DNA of 64,000 nt from Methylobacterium sp. R2-1 (GTDB lineage: Bacteria; Pseudomonadota; Alphaproteobacteria; Rhizobiales; Beijerinckiaceae): contig NZ_JACHWM010000003.1 in assembly GCF_014191355.1 (NCBI RefSeq), positions 124,001 through 188,000 of the forward strand. The letters are read 5' to 3'. Both the position numbers and the translations under genes were made by a program. Below the pieces are notes generated by a model. That model saw nothing but the letters and a program-made list of their open reading frames with translations, ran no database searches and was not told where the DNA came from. This document shows, in pieces, positions 17,736-28,310 of the stretch. The number at the start of each line of letters is the position of its first letter. The stretch's first letter is position 1.

Positions 17736-18412
17736 GCCCTTGCGAGCCTCGCATGATCCTGCGGCTGGGCGTCTGGCCCGCGCAGGTAGAGGGGGCGCGG
17801 CAGCGCCTGGTCCGGATCGGCCACGAGCCCGAGCGAGGCGACCCAGGCGATCTGCGGCGCGCCCGTCTCTGTGACCTCCACGGAGAGGCCGGCTCCGCCC
17901 GCTGCCGCTGCGAGGGCGGGAGCACCGGAGCCGGTGAGGATCGCCCGTCGCCCGGCGAGCAGACCGACCGCTTCCTCCAGGGCGACGTGACGGGGCGGGA
18001 TCACCGTGCCCTCATTCACGCTCATGGCCTGGAGGTAGACGGCGCCGTGGCGCGCATCGATCGCGGCGACGACCGTGTCCTCGCCGTTGAGGGCGAGCTG
18101 GGGCGCCAACAGGGCGGATAGGGTCGTCACGCCGACAACGGGGATGCCCGCTGCAAGTCCGATGGCGCGGGCGGCGGAGAGGCCGACGCGCAAGCCCGTG
18201 TAGCTGCCCGGCCCGACCGTGACCGCGACCCGGTCGAGCCCCTCGAAGCCGCCTTCGACCCGGGCCATGACCCGCTCGATCAGTGGCAGCAGCGCCTCGG
18301 CATGGCCGCGCACAAGCGGCATCGACTCCTCGGCGAGCAGGTCGTCGCTGTCGTCGGTGGCCACACAGGCGGCGCAGGCTTCGAGCGCCGTATCGATGGC
18401 AAGGATTCGCAA
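17732..18412 (-). CDS. tsaB: tRNA threonylcarbamoyladenosine biosynthesis protein TsaB
   Basis: TsaB is the non-catalytic partner of TsaD in t6A37 formation. The product has the ASKHA-type start [16 protein letters not shown], then [14 protein letters not shown], and the family signature [26 protein letters not shown]. Start choice: TTG at 18412 gives the conserved beginning; a GTG at 18442 would add ten residues ([10 protein letters not shown]) not typical of the family. It is coupled to rimI by a 4-nt overlap. Confidence 0.88.
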   Translation of the reverse strand: MRILAIDTALEACAACVATDDSDDLLAEESMPLVRGHAEALLPLIERVMARVEGGFEGLDRVAVTVGPGSYTGLRVGLSAARAIGLAAGIPVVGVTTLSALLAPQLALNGEDTVVAAIDARHGAVYLQAMSVNEGTVIPPRHVALEEAVGLLAGRRAILTGSGAPALAAAAGGAGLSVEVTETGAPQIAWVASLGLVADPDQALPRPLYLRGPDAQPQDHARLARA

Positions 18413-18561
18413 ACGTCGATTCCATCCGGCGGCGGGCCACACGCGCCCGCCATCGGGTTCAGTTTAGGACGAAACGACCGCCCTCGTCAGGGCACCCGAC
18501 GCCGGCCTCCCCAAGGAAGCGCGGCTGTGTTGCTCCGATGCCCGTAGAGCCGCGACCGAAA

Positions 18562-19128
18562 TCAGATCGCCTGGACTTCCCGCACGGAAGGAAGGAAGTG
18601 GCGGAACAGGTTCTGCACGCCCTGGCGCAGCGTCGCGGTGGAGGACGGACAGCCCGAGCAGGCGCCCTTCATCTCGAGATAGACGATGCCGTCACGGTAG
18701 CCGCGGAAGGTGATGTCGCCGCCGTCGCCCGCCACCGCCGGGCGCACCCGCGTCTCGAGCAGGTCCTTGATGGTCGCCACCGTGTCGTGGTCGGCCTCGT
18801 CGTAGAACTCCTCCGTGTCGTCCTCGGCGAGCGCCGTGCCCTCGGCGAGCACCGGACGACCGGATTGGAAGTGGTCCATGATCGCGCCGAGCACCGCAGG
18901 CTTGACCTGCGGCCACTCGTTCACGCCGTCGGCCTTGGTGACCGAGATGAAGTCGTGCCCGAAATAGACGCCGGTCACGCCCGGCACCGCGAACAGGGCA
19001 GTCGCGAGCGGCGAGCGTTCGGCGCCCTCGGCGTCGCGCGCCTCGAAGGTGCCCTCGGGGAGAACCACGCGGCCGGGCAGGAACTTGAGCGTGGCGGGGT
19101 TCGGCGTGGCTTCGGTCTGGATGAACAT
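18562..19128 (-). CDS. NifU-family Fe-S scaffold/carrier protein (Nfu type)
   Basis: A 188-aa protein with an N-terminal Nfu_N domain ([33 protein letters not shown]) and a C-terminal NifU-like domain ([20 protein letters not shown]). The latter carries the cluster-binding CxxC in GACSGCPSS. Such proteins hold and deliver [4Fe-4S] clusters. It is transcribed away from rpoZ and stands alone. Confidence 0.9.
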   Translation of the reverse strand: MFIQTEATPNPATLKFLPGRVVLPEGTFEARDAEGAERSPLATALFAVPGVTGVYFGHDFISVTKADGVNEWPQVKPAVLGAIMDHFQSGRPVLAEGTALAEDDTEEFYDEADHDTVATIKDLLETRVRPAVAGDGGDITFRGYRDGIVYLEMKGACSGCPSSTATLRQGVQNLFRHFLPSVREVQAI

Positions 19129-19332
19129 GAGAAGAATCCTCGGGTCCGCTGGCGCCGGTTCAAGGCCGGCCGGGAAGCGGCGCCGGGATCAGCCGGCGCC
19201 GCTTTCCATGTGGACCGGGGCTCGCGGATTCTCAACCGCTCCCGCGACTTGTTGCGCAGCGGCATCCGGTGTAGGAAGCCCGTTCATCACGCATATCGTT
19301 CGTATCCGCGCCTGAGGAAGGAGCCGCCTCGC

Positions 19333-19743
19333 ATGGCTCGCGTCACCGTCGAAGACTGCATCGAGAAGGTCGAGAACCGCTTCGAGCTGGTCCTGCTCGC
19401 CAGCCACCGCGCGCGCCTGCTCGCCGCCGGCGCCCCTCTGACCGTTGAGCGCGACCGCGACAAGAACCCGGTCGTGGCCCTGCGCGAGATCGGCGACGAG
19501 ACCATCACGGCCGAGGATCTCAAGGAGCAGCTCATCCACTCGATGCAGAAATACGTCGAGGTGGACGAGCCCGAGGCCGAGACCGTGCCGCTTCTGTCGA
19601 GCTCGCCCGCCGCTGCGGCGGTGGCGCCTCAGTCGTCCTCCGACGACAAGAACGTGCAGTTCGATTTCATGAGCGAGGAAGATCTTCTGCGCGGCCTGGA
19701 AAACTTGGCTCCGCCGACCGAGACCGACGACGAGGGCGAGTAA
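19333..19743 (+). CDS. rpoZ: DNA-directed RNA polymerase subunit omega
   Basis: The 136-aa omega subunit assists RNA polymerase assembly and ppGpp binding. It begins [20 protein letters not shown], the family signature, and keeps [17 protein letters not shown]. It has a long acidic/Ser-rich tail typical of alphaproteobacterial omega. ATG 19333 has AAGGAG eight bases upstream. It lies ahead of rsh, the usual rpoZ-spoT order. Confidence 0.94.
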   Translation: MARVTVEDCIEKVENRFELVLLASHRARLLAAGAPLTVERDRDKNPVVALREIGDETITAEDLKEQLIHSMQKYVEVDEPEAETVPLLSSSPAAAAVAPQSSSDDKNVQFDFMSEEDLLRGLENLAPPTETDDEGE

Positions 19744-19990
19744 GCGCCTTTTCGCAGTCGAGTCCGATTTTCGCGCCCGCCCTCGATCCCGAGCGGCGGG
19801 CGTTCTCGTCTCTTGGCGCCTTCGCAACCTGCAAACCATGCAGGCCGGACGGAACGGTGGCGCATCCTCCGCGACGCCGTGCGTGACCCTTGGGGTCTGG
19901 CGAAACGGCCGCTGATGCGGGAAGGTGGTGCGCAACCGCGGCCGCTCCCGGCCGGGCTTCCGACACATTGAGAGCAGGATTCTTCGGCGG

Positions 19991-22222
19991 ATGATGCGCC
20001 AGTACGAACTCGTGGAGCGGGTCAAGCGCTACAATCCGGCCGCGAACGAAGCGCTTCTGAACCGCGCCTACGTCTACGCCATGCGCGCGCACGGCACGCA
20101 GAAGCGCGCTTCGGGCGATCCATTCTTCGCCCATCCCCTCGAAGTCGCCGCGATCCTCACCGACCTGCGCCTAGACGACGCCACCATCGTCGCGGCGGTG
20201 CTGCACGACACCGTGGAGGACACCGCCGCCACCCTCGACGAAATCCGCGAGATCTTCGGGCCCGAGATCGGCGCGCTGGTGGATGGGCTGACCAAGCTCA
20301 AGCGCCTCGATCTCGTCTCGAAGCGAGCGGTGCAGGGCGAGAACTTCCGCAAGCTGCTGCTGGCGGTGGCCGAGGATGTGCGGGTCCTCCTGGTCAAGCT
20401 CGCCGATCGCCTGCACAACATGCGCACGCTCCATTTCATGCGCGACGACAAGCGGGCGCGGATCGCCGAGGAAACGCTCGACATCTACGCGCCGCTCGCC
20501 GGCCGCATGGGCATGCAGGAACTGCGCGACGAACTGGAAGACCTCTCGTTCCGCACCCTCAAGCCCGAGGTCTACGCCACCATCACCAAGCGGCTCGAAG
20601 ACCTCTCGGCGAAGTCCGGCAGTGTCATCGAGAGCATCGAGCACGACCTCACCGCGCGGCTCGCGGCGCGCGGCCTCACCGCGCAAGTGAAGGGGCGGCT
20701 GAAGAAGCCGTTCTCGATCTGGTCGAAGATGGAGCGCAAGTCGGTCGCCTTCGAGCAGCTCTCCGACATCGTCGGCTTCCGCGTGATCGTCGGCACCGTG
20801 GCGGATTGCTACGCCGCGCTCGGGGTGGTGCATACGAGCTGGCCGATGGTGCCGGGCCGCTACAAGGACTACGTCTCGACGCCGAAGCAGAACGACTATC
20901 GCTCGATCCACACCACGGTGATCGGGCCGAAGCGCCAGCGCGTCGAGCTTCAGATCCGCACCGCCGAGATGGACGAGATCGCCGAGTACGGCATCGCCGC
21001 CCATGCCCACTACAAGGAGGCCTCCGTCGAGGGCAGTGAGGGCGAGATCCATCCGCGGCTCGCCACCGAGAGCGGCGCTTACCAGTGGCTGCGCCGCACC
21101 ATCGAGCTCCTGGCCGAGGGCGATTCGCCGGAGGAATTCCTGGAACACACCAAGCTGGAGCTGTTCCAGGACCAGGTGTTCTGCTTCACACCCAAGGGCC
21201 GTCTCATCGCCCTGCCGCGGGGCGCCACGCCGATCGACTTCGCCTATGCCGTCCACACCGATGTCGGCAACACGGCGGTCGGCGCCAAGATCAATGGACG
21301 GCTCGCCCCTCTGCTGCACGAACTCGCCAACGGCGACGAAGTCGAGATCGCCCGCTCCGACGGAGCTTCTCCGCCGGCCGCCTGGGAGTCGCTCGTCGTC
21401 ACCGGCAAGGCCCGCGCCGCGATCCGCCGGGCGACCCGCGCCGCCGTGCGGCGGCAATATGCGGGCTTGGGCCGCCAGATTCTCGACCGCGCCTTCGAGC
21501 GGGCGGGAAAGAGCTTTTCCGAGGAGAAGCTGCGCGGCGCCCTGCCCCGGCTCGCCCGCGCGAGCACCGAGGACGTCTTCGCCGCGGTGGGTCGCGGGGA
21601 GATGTTCTCCGGCGACGTGGTGAAGGCGGTCTACCCCGACTTCAAGGACGAGCGCCGCCCCGGTGCGAGCGGCGGCCCGGCGGCCAGCGGAGCGGCGGGG
21701 CGGCTCACCCGCTCCAAGGATCAGACCATGCGGCTGACCTTCTCAGGGGAGGCCGACGGCGCCTCGGCTTCGGGCAGCATCCCGATCCGCGGATTAGCCG
21801 GCGATCTGCCGGTGAGTTTCGCCCCGAACGGCGGCGCACTGCCAGGGGATCGCATCGTCGGCATCCTCACCCCAGGTGTCGGCGTGACGATCTACCCGAT
21901 CCAGTCCGCCGCGCTCGCCGCCTTCGACAACGAGCCCGAGCGCTGGCTCGACGTGCGCTGGGACGTAGAGGGCTCGCAGGAACGCTTCCCGGCCAAGCTC
22001 GCGCTCGAATCGATCAACGAGCCCGGTACGCTGGCGCAGATCGCCCAGGTGATCGCCGAGCACGACGGCAACATCGACAACGTCTCGATGAAGCGGCGCA
22101 CACAGGACTTCACGGACATCTCCATCGATCTGTCGGTGCCGGATCTGAAACACCTCACCGCCATCGTCGCGGATCTGCGCGGCAAGCGCTCCGTGAGCCG
22201 CGTGGAGCGGGTGAACGGCTGA
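19991..22222 (+). CDS. rsh: Bifunctional (p)ppGpp synthetase/hydrolase Rsh
   Basis: A 743-aa RelA/SpoT homologue. The HD hydrolase domain has an intact HDTVED site (H72, D73), and the synthetase domain shows [16 protein letters not shown] and [21 protein letters not shown]. It is followed by TGS ([27 protein letters not shown] begins near its start) and a C-terminal ACT domain ([20 protein letters not shown]). Both catalytic sites look active, as in the single Rsh of most alphaproteobacteria. The start is the first ATG of the ATGATG pair ([11 protein letters not shown]). Confidence 0.93.
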   Translation: MMRQYELVERVKRYNPAANEALLNRAYVYAMRAHGTQKRASGDPFFAHPLEVAAILTDLRLDDATIVAAVLHDTVEDTAATLDEIREIFGPEIGALVDGLTKLKRLDLVSKRAVQGENFRKLLLAVAEDVRVLLVKLADRLHNMRTLHFMRDDKRARIAEETLDIYAPLAGRMGMQELRDELEDLSFRTLKPEVYATITKRLEDLSAKSGSVIESIEHDLTARLAARGLTAQVKGRLKKPFSIWSKMERKSVAFEQLSDIVGFRVIVGTVADCYAALGVVHTSWPMVPGRYKDYVSTPKQNDYRSIHTTVIGPKRQRVELQIRTAEMDEIAEYGIAAHAHYKEASVEGSEGEIHPRLATESGAYQWLRRTIELLAEGDSPEEFLEHTKLELFQDQVFCFTPKGRLIALPRGATPIDFAYAVHTDVGNTAVGAKINGRLAPLLHELANGDEVEIARSDGASPPAAWESLVVTGKARAAIRRATRAAVRRQYAGLGRQILDRAFERAGKSFSEEKLRGALPRLARASTEDVFAAVGRGEMFSGDVVKAVYPDFKDERRPGASGGPAASGAAGRLTRSKDQTMRLTFSGEADGASASGSIPIRGLAGDLPVSFAPNGGALPGDRIVGILTPGVGVTIYPIQSAALAAFDNEPERWLDVRWDVEGSQERFPAKLALESINEPGTLAQIAQVIAEHDGNIDNVSMKRRTQDFTDISIDLSVPDLKHLTAIVADLRGKRSVSRVERVNG

Positions 22223-22325
22223 GCGTCGTTCCATACGACGCGCTTGCCGTCCCCTCGCGCTCGGCTTGCGCCTGGCGCGCGCCGCTGCAAGAAGCGGCGG
22301 ACCACGCGTTGGCGAGCAGGTGATC

Positions 22326-22916
22326 ATGACGCCGGAAGAAGTCCTCGAAGAGTTCCGTTCCGCGGGGGCCCTGCTGCAGGGACACTTCATCCTCAGCTCC
22401 GGCCTGCGCTCGCCGACCTTCCTGCAGAAGATGACGATCTTCTCCGATCCCGCGCGCACCGAGCGGCTGTGCCGGGCGCTGGCGGAGGTCATAACGAAGC
22501 AGTTCGGCCGGATCGATATCGTGGTCTCGCCGGCCATCGGCGGCATCATCCCCGGTTATGAGACCGCCCGCCACCTCGGCGCCAGGGCGATCTTCGTCGA
22601 GCGCGATCCGGGCGGCCCCTTCACCCTGCGCCGCGGCTTCTCGATCCCCGCGGGAGCCCGCGCGGTCATCGTCGAGGACATCGTGACGACCGGGCTTTCG
22701 GCCCGCGAATGCCTCGCCTCCCTGAAGGACGAGGCCGGAGAGGTGGTCGGTGCGGCCTGCCTGATCGATCGCTCCGGCGGACGCGGCGAGATCGGACTGC
22801 CGCTCGTCTCCCTCGTCACCCTCGATATCCCGACCTACTCCCCCGACGCTCTCCCCCCGGAGCTCGCTGCCCTCCCCGCGGTCAAGCCGGGCAGCCGTGC
22901 GATCTCGACGACCTAA
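22326..22916 (+). CDS. pyrE: Orotate phosphoribosyltransferase
   Basis: PyrE makes orotidine 5'-phosphate from orotate and PRPP in pyrimidine synthesis. The 196-aa protein has [38 protein letters not shown], the flexible-loop residues [16 protein letters not shown] and the PRPP motif [18 protein letters not shown] 22326 gives the family-typical N-terminus [20 protein letters not shown]; a GTG six bases upstream is less likely. It follows rsh by 103 nt. Confidence 0.94.
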   Translation: MTPEEVLEEFRSAGALLQGHFILSSGLRSPTFLQKMTIFSDPARTERLCRALAEVITKQFGRIDIVVSPAIGGIIPGYETARHLGARAIFVERDPGGPFTLRRGFSIPAGARAVIVEDIVTTGLSARECLASLKDEAGEVVGAACLIDRSGGRGEIGLPLVSLVTLDIPTYSPDALPPELAALPAVKPGSRAISTT

Positions 22917-23436
22917 CGGCAGGCGTGACAACTCCGCACGGCCGAGGTCTCAGCCGCGGCCGTACGGCGCTGCGAAGGTTCCGACAAGCTAACACACGTC
23001 GGTTTGGTCTGGCCGGCAACTTCAGGTATGTATGGTTGTTCCCTGATGCTAAACGCGCCGGGATTCACAATCATCAGTATAGAAATGGCTTTGGAAATAA
23101 CCTATTAGTTGTAGCAGGTCATCTTCGAGCACGCTGAGCGCAGTCCGTGTCGGCTCTGTCTATCACTTGACAGAGATTACTCGCTCGGCCACGACGGTGG
23201 CGGCTCGTGCCGGTGCCTGTAGCGCCATTGCGGGCCCTGCCACTCGTCGAATCCGTGATCCGTAGACCGGGCAACGACTGTTCGAACCGCAGCCGGTTCC
23301 GGAACCTGGCTGCTGTTATCCGTCGAGAATGCAGGAATGCCGGACCTCGGCAGTGCATTGATTTTGCATTTCATGTGCTGCGTTCATGTCTGAATTTCCA
23401 AAAAATAAGTTTTAGCTCCAGCACACGGGCCAATCC
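22917..23436. other. 520-nt intergenic region with hairpins and an AT-rich patch
   Basis: No convincing coding frame. It holds an AT-richer tract (about 23030-23115), a 7-bp hairpin CTCTGTC/GACAGAG (23154-23160, 23169-23175), and a strong palindrome GCAGCC-GGTTCC/GGAACC-t-GGCTGC (23289-23313). The last ~70 nt before the NYN gene are AT-rich and should carry its promoter. A small RNA is possible. Confidence 0.5.
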
Positions 23437-24093
23437 ATGAGTGATAAACAGCGTACCGCGGTTTTTATCGACGGCGCAAACCTTTATGCGACCACGAAGG
23501 CGCTCGGTTTCGATATCGATTACAAGCGGCTGCTCAAGGATTTTCAGAGCCGCGATAATCTTATTCGAGCCTTCTATTATACTGCGATGATCGAAGATCA
23601 GGAGTATTCCTCGATTCGTCCTCTAATCGATTGGCTTGATTATAACGGTTACCGCGTCGTCACGAAGCCGGTGAAGGAGTTCACCGACTCGGCTGGCCGC
23701 CGCAAGATCAAGGGCAATATGGATATTGAGCTCGCCATCGACGCGCTCGAACTTGCTCCCCACATCGATCACATGGTCCTGTTCTCCGGCGACGGCGATT
23801 TCCGTTCGCTCGTGGAGGCGATTCAGCGCCGCGGCGTGCGCGTCTCCGTCGTCTCGACGATCCAGACCCAGCCGGCGATGATCGCCGATGACCTGCGTCG
23901 TCAGGCGGACGAGTTCATCGACCTCGCCCATCTCGCCGGTCGGATCGGCCGCGACCCGAGCGAGCGCACCGCCCGAGCGGCCGGCGACGGTCCCCGCCGC
24001 GACTTCGCCGAGCGTGCGCCTCGCGCCAATCCGGGTCTGGAGAGCCGCTACGGCATCCGTCCCGGCCCCTCCGAAGAAGAATCCGAAGGCTGA
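23437..24093 (+). CDS. NYN/LabA-like (DUF88) domain protein
   Basis: A 218-aa protein with a PIN-like NYN domain: VFIDGANLYATTKALG with an acidic site residue at D12, KIKGNMDIELAIDAL and MVLFSGDGDFRSLVEAIQRRGVRV. These Asp residues are placed as in metal-dependent RNases of the NYN/LabA family. The last ~55 residues are Arg/Pro/Ala-rich and probably disordered, which suits RNA contact. The target RNA is unknown. The first third has fewer GC-ending codons than its neighbours. It is convergent with smpB across a REP-like hairpin. Confidence 0.85.
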   Translation: MSDKQRTAVFIDGANLYATTKALGFDIDYKRLLKDFQSRDNLIRAFYYTAMIEDQEYSSIRPLIDWLDYNGYRVVTKPVKEFTDSAGRRKIKGNMDIELAIDALELAPHIDHMVLFSGDGDFRSLVEAIQRRGVRVSVVSTIQTQPAMIADDLRRQADEFIDLAHLAGRIGRDPSERTARAAGDGPRRDFAERAPRANPGLESRYGIRPGPSEEESEG

Positions 24094-24105
24094 GCAAAGC
24101 ATGAG

Positions 24106-24159
24106 GGCTCGGCCCGCGATGACGGGAGAATAATCCTCGCCGTCATCGCGGGCCGAGCC
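24106..24159. repeat. REP-like perfect 20-bp palindrome
   Basis: The left arm 24106-24125 (GGCTCGGCCCGCGATGACGG) is the exact reverse complement of the right arm 24140-24159, with a 14-nt loop. The right arm and its continuation (CGTCATCGCGGGCCGAGC, then GAGGCAATCCGGAG) resemble the widespread bacterial REP type that reads roughly GTCATTGCGAGCG...GCAATCC. It lies between convergent genes, the usual place for REPs, and could also end transcription. Confidence 0.75.
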
Positions 24160-24315
24160 GAGGCAATCCGGAGCACAGCTCCTTCCGGGGGCCGCGCTGC
24201 TGGATCACTTCGCGGTTGTTCACGATGCGGCGGGCGCACCGGCACTCGGTCTGGAGCGCGGCTGCCGGTCAGACGGAGCCGCCCTGTCGCGGCACCAAAT
24301 TGAGGCGAAGCGGCC

Positions 24316-24789
24316 TTAGCTCTTGTCGCGCATCAGGCGGGCCTTGTCGCGCTGCCAGTCACGCTGCTTGACGCTCTCACGCTTGTCATGGAGCTGCTTG
24401 CCCTTGCCGAGCCCGAGTTCGACCTTTGCGCGGCCCTTGTCGTTGAAGTAGATCTTCAGCGGAATCACCGTATAGCCCTGGCGCTGTGTCGCGCCGATCA
24501 GCTTGTTGATCTGACGACGGTGCAGCAGTAGGCGGCGGGGCCGCTTGGTGTCGTGGTTGAAGCGGTTCGCCTCCAAATATTCCGGGATGTAGGCGTTGAA
24601 CAGCATCAGGTCGTTGCCGGACGGACCGGCATAGGACTCGCCGATCGTCGCCTTACCGCCGCGCAGCGACTTCACCTCGGTGCCGGTCAGCGCAATGCCG
24701 GCCTCGAGCGTGTCCTCGATCGCGTAGTGGTAGCGGGCGGAGCGGTTGTCGGCGACGATGCGCCGGCCGGGTTCGGTTTTCGGTGCCAT
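24316..24789 (-). CDS. smpB: SsrA-binding protein SmpB
   Basis: SmpB brings tmRNA to stalled ribosomes in trans-translation. The 157-aa protein shows the conserved [50 protein letters not shown] and [20 protein letters not shown] blocks. It lies ~105 nt downstream of dapA on the same strand. No tmRNA gene was seen in the window. Confidence 0.95.
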   Translation of the reverse strand: MAPKTEPGRRIVADNRSARYHYAIEDTLEAGIALTGTEVKSLRGGKATIGESYAGPSGNDLMLFNAYIPEYLEANRFNHDTKRPRRLLLHRRQINKLIGATQRQGYTVIPLKIYFNDKGRAKVELGLGKGKQLHDKRESVKQRDWQRDKARLMRDKS

Positions 24790-24894
24790 TCTTCTTCAGA
24801 TTCGCGGTCGGGCGGCGACGGTCCACCGATATGGGGACCGCCGCGTTCTCCGGCGAGGCGTCCAGCCGGATCTTCTCGGATCAGGCCGAGGTCG

Positions 24895-25785
24895 TCAGAT
24901 CAGGCCGGCATGGGCGAGCGCGGCATCGACCGCGCGGCGGCAGCCTTCGGTCGCCGGAACCAGCGGTAGGCGCACCTCCTCCGACATCAGCCCAAGGCGT
25001 GAGAGAGCGTATTTCGCCGGCACCGGGTTCGATTCGTAGAACATCTGCACGTGCAGCGGCATCAACCGGTCCTGGATCGCCAGGGCCTTCGCGTAATCAC
25101 CCGCGAGCGTCGCTTCCTGCAGATCGGCGCAGAGCCGCGGTGCGACATTCGAGACCACGGAGATACAGCCCCGGCCGCCATGTGCATTGAAGCCGAGCGC
25201 CGTCGCATCTTCGCCAGAAAGCTGGATGAAGTCTTCTCCCAATGCCTGCCGCTGGAGGCTGACACGGTCGATCTTGGCCGTGGCGTCCTTCACGCCGGCA
25301 ATGTTCTTCAGCTCGAACAGCCGCTTCATGGTGTCGACACTCATGTCGACCACGGACCGGCCGGGGATGTTGTAGATGATGATCGGGATGCCGACGGCGT
25401 CGTTCACCGCCTTGAAGTGGGCGTACATCCCCTCCTGGGTCGGCTTGTTGTAGTAGGGCGTGACGGTGAGCACCGCATCCGCGCCGACGCTCTCGGCATG
25501 ACGCGCCCGCGCCACGGCCTCCCGCGTCGAGTTCGACCCGGCGCCAGCAATCACGGGCACCCGGCCGGCAGCTTCGGCGACGCAAACCTCGACCACGCGG
25601 TCGTGCTCGCTGTGGCTCAGCGTCGGGCTCTCGCCGGTGGTGCCGGTCGGCACCAGGGCGTGGGTGCCCTGCTCGATCTGCCAGTTTACGAATTTCCGGA
25701 AGGCCGACTCGTCGAACTCGCCGTCGCGGAAAGGTGTCGCGAGCGCGGTCATCGAGCCGCGAAGGCGGGCATGGGTATCGGTCAT
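24895..25785 (-). CDS. dapA: 4-hydroxy-tetrahydrodipicolinate synthase
   Basis: DapA condenses pyruvate with aspartate semialdehyde in lysine/diaminopimelate synthesis. The 296-aa TIM-barrel protein keeps the substrate motif GTTGESPTL (T49, T50), [11 protein letters not shown], the catalytic tyrosine in [10 protein letters not shown] (Y138) and the Schiff-base lysine in IAGVKDAT (K166). It is divergent from slt. Confidence 0.94.
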   Translation of the reverse strand: MTDTHARLRGSMTALATPFRDGEFDESAFRKFVNWQIEQGTHALVPTGTTGESPTLSHSEHDRVVEVCVAEAAGRVPVIAGAGSNSTREAVARARHAESVGADAVLTVTPYYNKPTQEGMYAHFKAVNDAVGIPIIIYNIPGRSVVDMSVDTMKRLFELKNIAGVKDATAKIDRVSLQRQALGEDFIQLSGEDATALGFNAHGGRGCISVVSNVAPRLCADLQEATLAGDYAKALAIQDRLMPLHVQMFYESNPVPAKYALSRLGLMSEEVRLPLVPATEGCRRAVDAALAHAGLI

Positions 25786-25979
25786 CCTGGCGTTCCCGGC
25801 CGTTCTTCTTGCCTGTCGTCTGGCGTGCCCCGGCGGCTGCGGCCGCCTATGGGCCGCGCTTGGGACGCGCGAGACATAGGCCCTCCCCAGCCCGCGCGCA
25901 AACGCTTCGCTTGCGCAGTTAATGCCATCTTAACGGACCGGAGCCCAGCTTAAGGCTTGGCTCCGTGTCGGGGTGTCTG

Positions 25980-28310
25980 ATGACCTTGGCGTTCCCCGCC
26001 CGCTCCCTGCCCCTGCTCCTCGGGCTCGTCTTGTCCGGCACCGCCGTGCTGCCGCAACGGGGCACTGCCGTCGAGGCTCGCAACCCGCAACCGGCCTCGG
26101 CGCCCGCTGCTCCGTCGAGCGATGCCACCGCGCCCGCGGGGCAGGTCAGCGACGGCCAGGGCCCCGCCTCCGATCCCGTGGCGGCGGACGCACTGCGCCT
26201 CGATCCGAGCGCGGGCGAAGCGGCTTCCGACAAGCCGTTGCCCGCTGCGGCCTCTGCTTACGCCTCCACCGAATCGGATGGACCGGTCGCCTTCCCGCTG
26301 CCCGACGCGGCCGTTTCGCCGGCCGCCCCCTCTCCTGAAGTGCCGGACCCGGCTCGCCCGATCGCCTCGGGCGAGACCGATCTCGGGCAGTTGCGCGAGG
26401 CGATCGATCTCTACCGCAAGGGCAAGGTCAGCGACGGCGACCGGCTCGCCGCGGGCTTCACCGATCCGGCGGCGCGGGCGCTGCTCGAATGGGTGGCGAT
26501 TCGCGCCGGCGCCGGCGTCAGCTTCGAGCGGGTCGTTGCCTTCACCCGAGCCAATCCCGATTGGCCGGCCGGTCCGCTGCTGCGTCGCCGCGCAGAGGAG
26601 CGGCTGCTCACGGAGAAGAAGAGCCCGGCGATCGTGCGCGCCTACTTCGCCACCGCCAAGCCAGCGAGCGCGCCGGGCAAGTTCGCCCTGGCACTCGCCT
26701 TGCGCGCGGACGGGCTCGATGCCGACGCCGCGGACCTCGTGCACGACCTGTGGCGCGAGGAGAGTTTTGGGCGCAGCCTCGAGACCAGGGTGACGGACGC
26801 TTTCCCCGGCGTGCTCACGGCGATCGATCACCGCTACCGGATGGAGCGTTCCCTCCTGAAGGAGGATTGGACGACCGCCGCCCGCGCCGCCGACTATGCC
26901 GGTGGCTCGTATGCCAGCCTCGTGCGCGCCCGCCGGGCGGTGCAGGGCAAGGCCGGGGCGGCCCCTGCCCTCGCGGCGGTGCCGCCCTCCTTACGCAACG
27001 ATTCGTCCTACCTGCTCTCGCGCGCCCAGTATTTTCGCCGGGCCGACAAGGCGGCGGAGGCGGCCAAGGTGCTCCTCTCGGCCCCGACCAACCCGGAGGT
27101 CCTCACCGACGGGGACACATGGTGGGTCGAGCGCCGGATCGTGGCGCGCAAGTTGATGGATGCGGGCGAGCCCAAGACCGCCTACGCAGTGGCCGCCGCG
27201 CACTCCGCCCGCACCTCCGAGAAGCGGATCGAGGCCGAGTTCCATGCCGGCTGGATCGCGCTCCGCTTCATGAGCGACCCGGCCGCGGCCGAGCGGCACT
27301 TCGCCTTGGCCGCGAGCGTGGCCGAGACGCCGATCTCGCTGGCGCGTGCCGCCTACTGGCAGGGTCGTGCGGCGGAAGCCGCGGGCAGGACCGCCGAGTC
27401 GAAAAGCTTCTACGAGCGCGCCGCGCTCCAGCCGATCGCCTATTACGGGCAGCTCGCCCGCGCCCGGCTCGGCCAGCACAGCCTGCCCTTGCGCCGCGCC
27501 GCCGAGTTGAGTTCGACAGCACGGGCCGCCTTCGACGACCGGCTCTTTATCCGCGGCCTGAAGCTCCTGTCGGCTGCCCAGATGAAGGATCTGGCGCTGC
27601 CGCTCTACATCGACGCCGCCCGATCGCTGACCGAGGAGGCGCAGGTCAATGCGCTCGGCGAGACGGCGGTGGCGATGCGCGACGCGCGGGCGCTGGTCGC
27701 CATCGGCAAGCTCGCCACGCAGCGGGGGCTGGCGCTCGACACCCACGCCTACCCGACCATCGGCATCCCCGAATACGAAACCTTTACGGCAGTGCCGCAG
27801 GTCGAACGGGCCATGGTCTTTGCCATCGCCCGGCAGGAGAGCCAGTTCGATCCTCGGGCTCAGTCCGGCGTCGGGGCACGCGGCCTGATGCAGATGATGC
27901 CGGCAACCGCCCAGCGCACGGCCAAGCGCGTCTCGACCTCTTACGAGACCGACCGCCTCACCAGCGACCCCGCCTACAATGCGCGGCTGGGGCAGGCCCA
28001 TCTCGGCGAACTGATGGAGGACTGGAAGGGCTCCTACATCCTCGCCTTCGCCTCCTACAACGCGGGCGGCGGCAACGTGAAGAAATGGGTCGATGCCTAC
28101 GGCGATCCGCGCCGGCCCGATGTCGATCCGATCGACTGGGTCGAGCGCATCCCCTTCACCGAGACGCGCAACTACGTGCAGCGGGTGATGGAGAACCTGC
28201 AAGTCTACCGCAACCGCCTCGACGGCAAGAGCGCCCTGCTGATCGAGCGCGACCTCGCCCGCGGCGCCCGCTCCGCCGTGAGCGCGGAGGCCCAACCGGT
28301 CACGCCGTAG
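25980..28310 (+). CDS. slt: Soluble lytic murein transglycosylase
   Basis: A 776-aa periplasmic enzyme that cleaves glycan strands to 1,6-anhydro products. A signal peptide lies at the N-terminus (MTLAFPARSLPLLLGLVLSG), followed by a ~110-residue Ala/Pro-rich linker, a long alpha-superhelical region of TPR-like repeats and a C-terminal SLT domain. That domain has the catalytic glutamate E620 in IARQESQFDPRAQS, then GARGLMQMMPATAQ and AFASYNAGGGNVKKW. The start is ATG 25980; the frame extends slightly upstream. Its 3' end overlaps the HD gene by 11 nt. Confidence 0.92.
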   Translation: MTLAFPARSLPLLLGLVLSGTAVLPQRGTAVEARNPQPASAPAAPSSDATAPAGQVSDGQGPASDPVAADALRLDPSAGEAASDKPLPAAASAYASTESDGPVAFPLPDAAVSPAAPSPEVPDPARPIASGETDLGQLREAIDLYRKGKVSDGDRLAAGFTDPAARALLEWVAIRAGAGVSFERVVAFTRANPDWPAGPLLRRRAEERLLTEKKSPAIVRAYFATAKPASAPGKFALALALRADGLDADAADLVHDLWREESFGRSLETRVTDAFPGVLTAIDHRYRMERSLLKEDWTTAARAADYAGGSYASLVRARRAVQGKAGAAPALAAVPPSLRNDSSYLLSRAQYFRRADKAAEAAKVLLSAPTNPEVLTDGDTWWVERRIVARKLMDAGEPKTAYAVAAAHSARTSEKRIEAEFHAGWIALRFMSDPAAAERHFALAASVAETPISLARAAYWQGRAAEAAGRTAESKSFYERAALQPIAYYGQLARARLGQHSLPLRRAAELSSTARAAFDDRLFIRGLKLLSAAQMKDLALPLYIDAARSLTEEAQVNALGETAVAMRDARALVAIGKLATQRGLALDTHAYPTIGIPEYETFTAVPQVERAMVFAIARQESQFDPRAQSGVGARGLMQMMPATAQRTAKRVSTSYETDRLTSDPAYNARLGQAHLGELMEDWKGSYILAFASYNAGGGNVKKWVDAYGDPRRPDVDPIDWVERIPFTETRNYVQRVMENLQVYRNRLDGKSALLIERDLARGARSAVSAEAQPVTP

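Noticed and set aside
20171..21457. 428-aa open frame opposite rsh
   Set aside because: Antisense shadow of a strongly conserved gene.
23281..23320. Possible tRNA, because of TTCGAACC
   Set aside because: No acceptor stem, D-arm or anticodon arm can be drawn around it; the sequence forms a simple palindrome instead.
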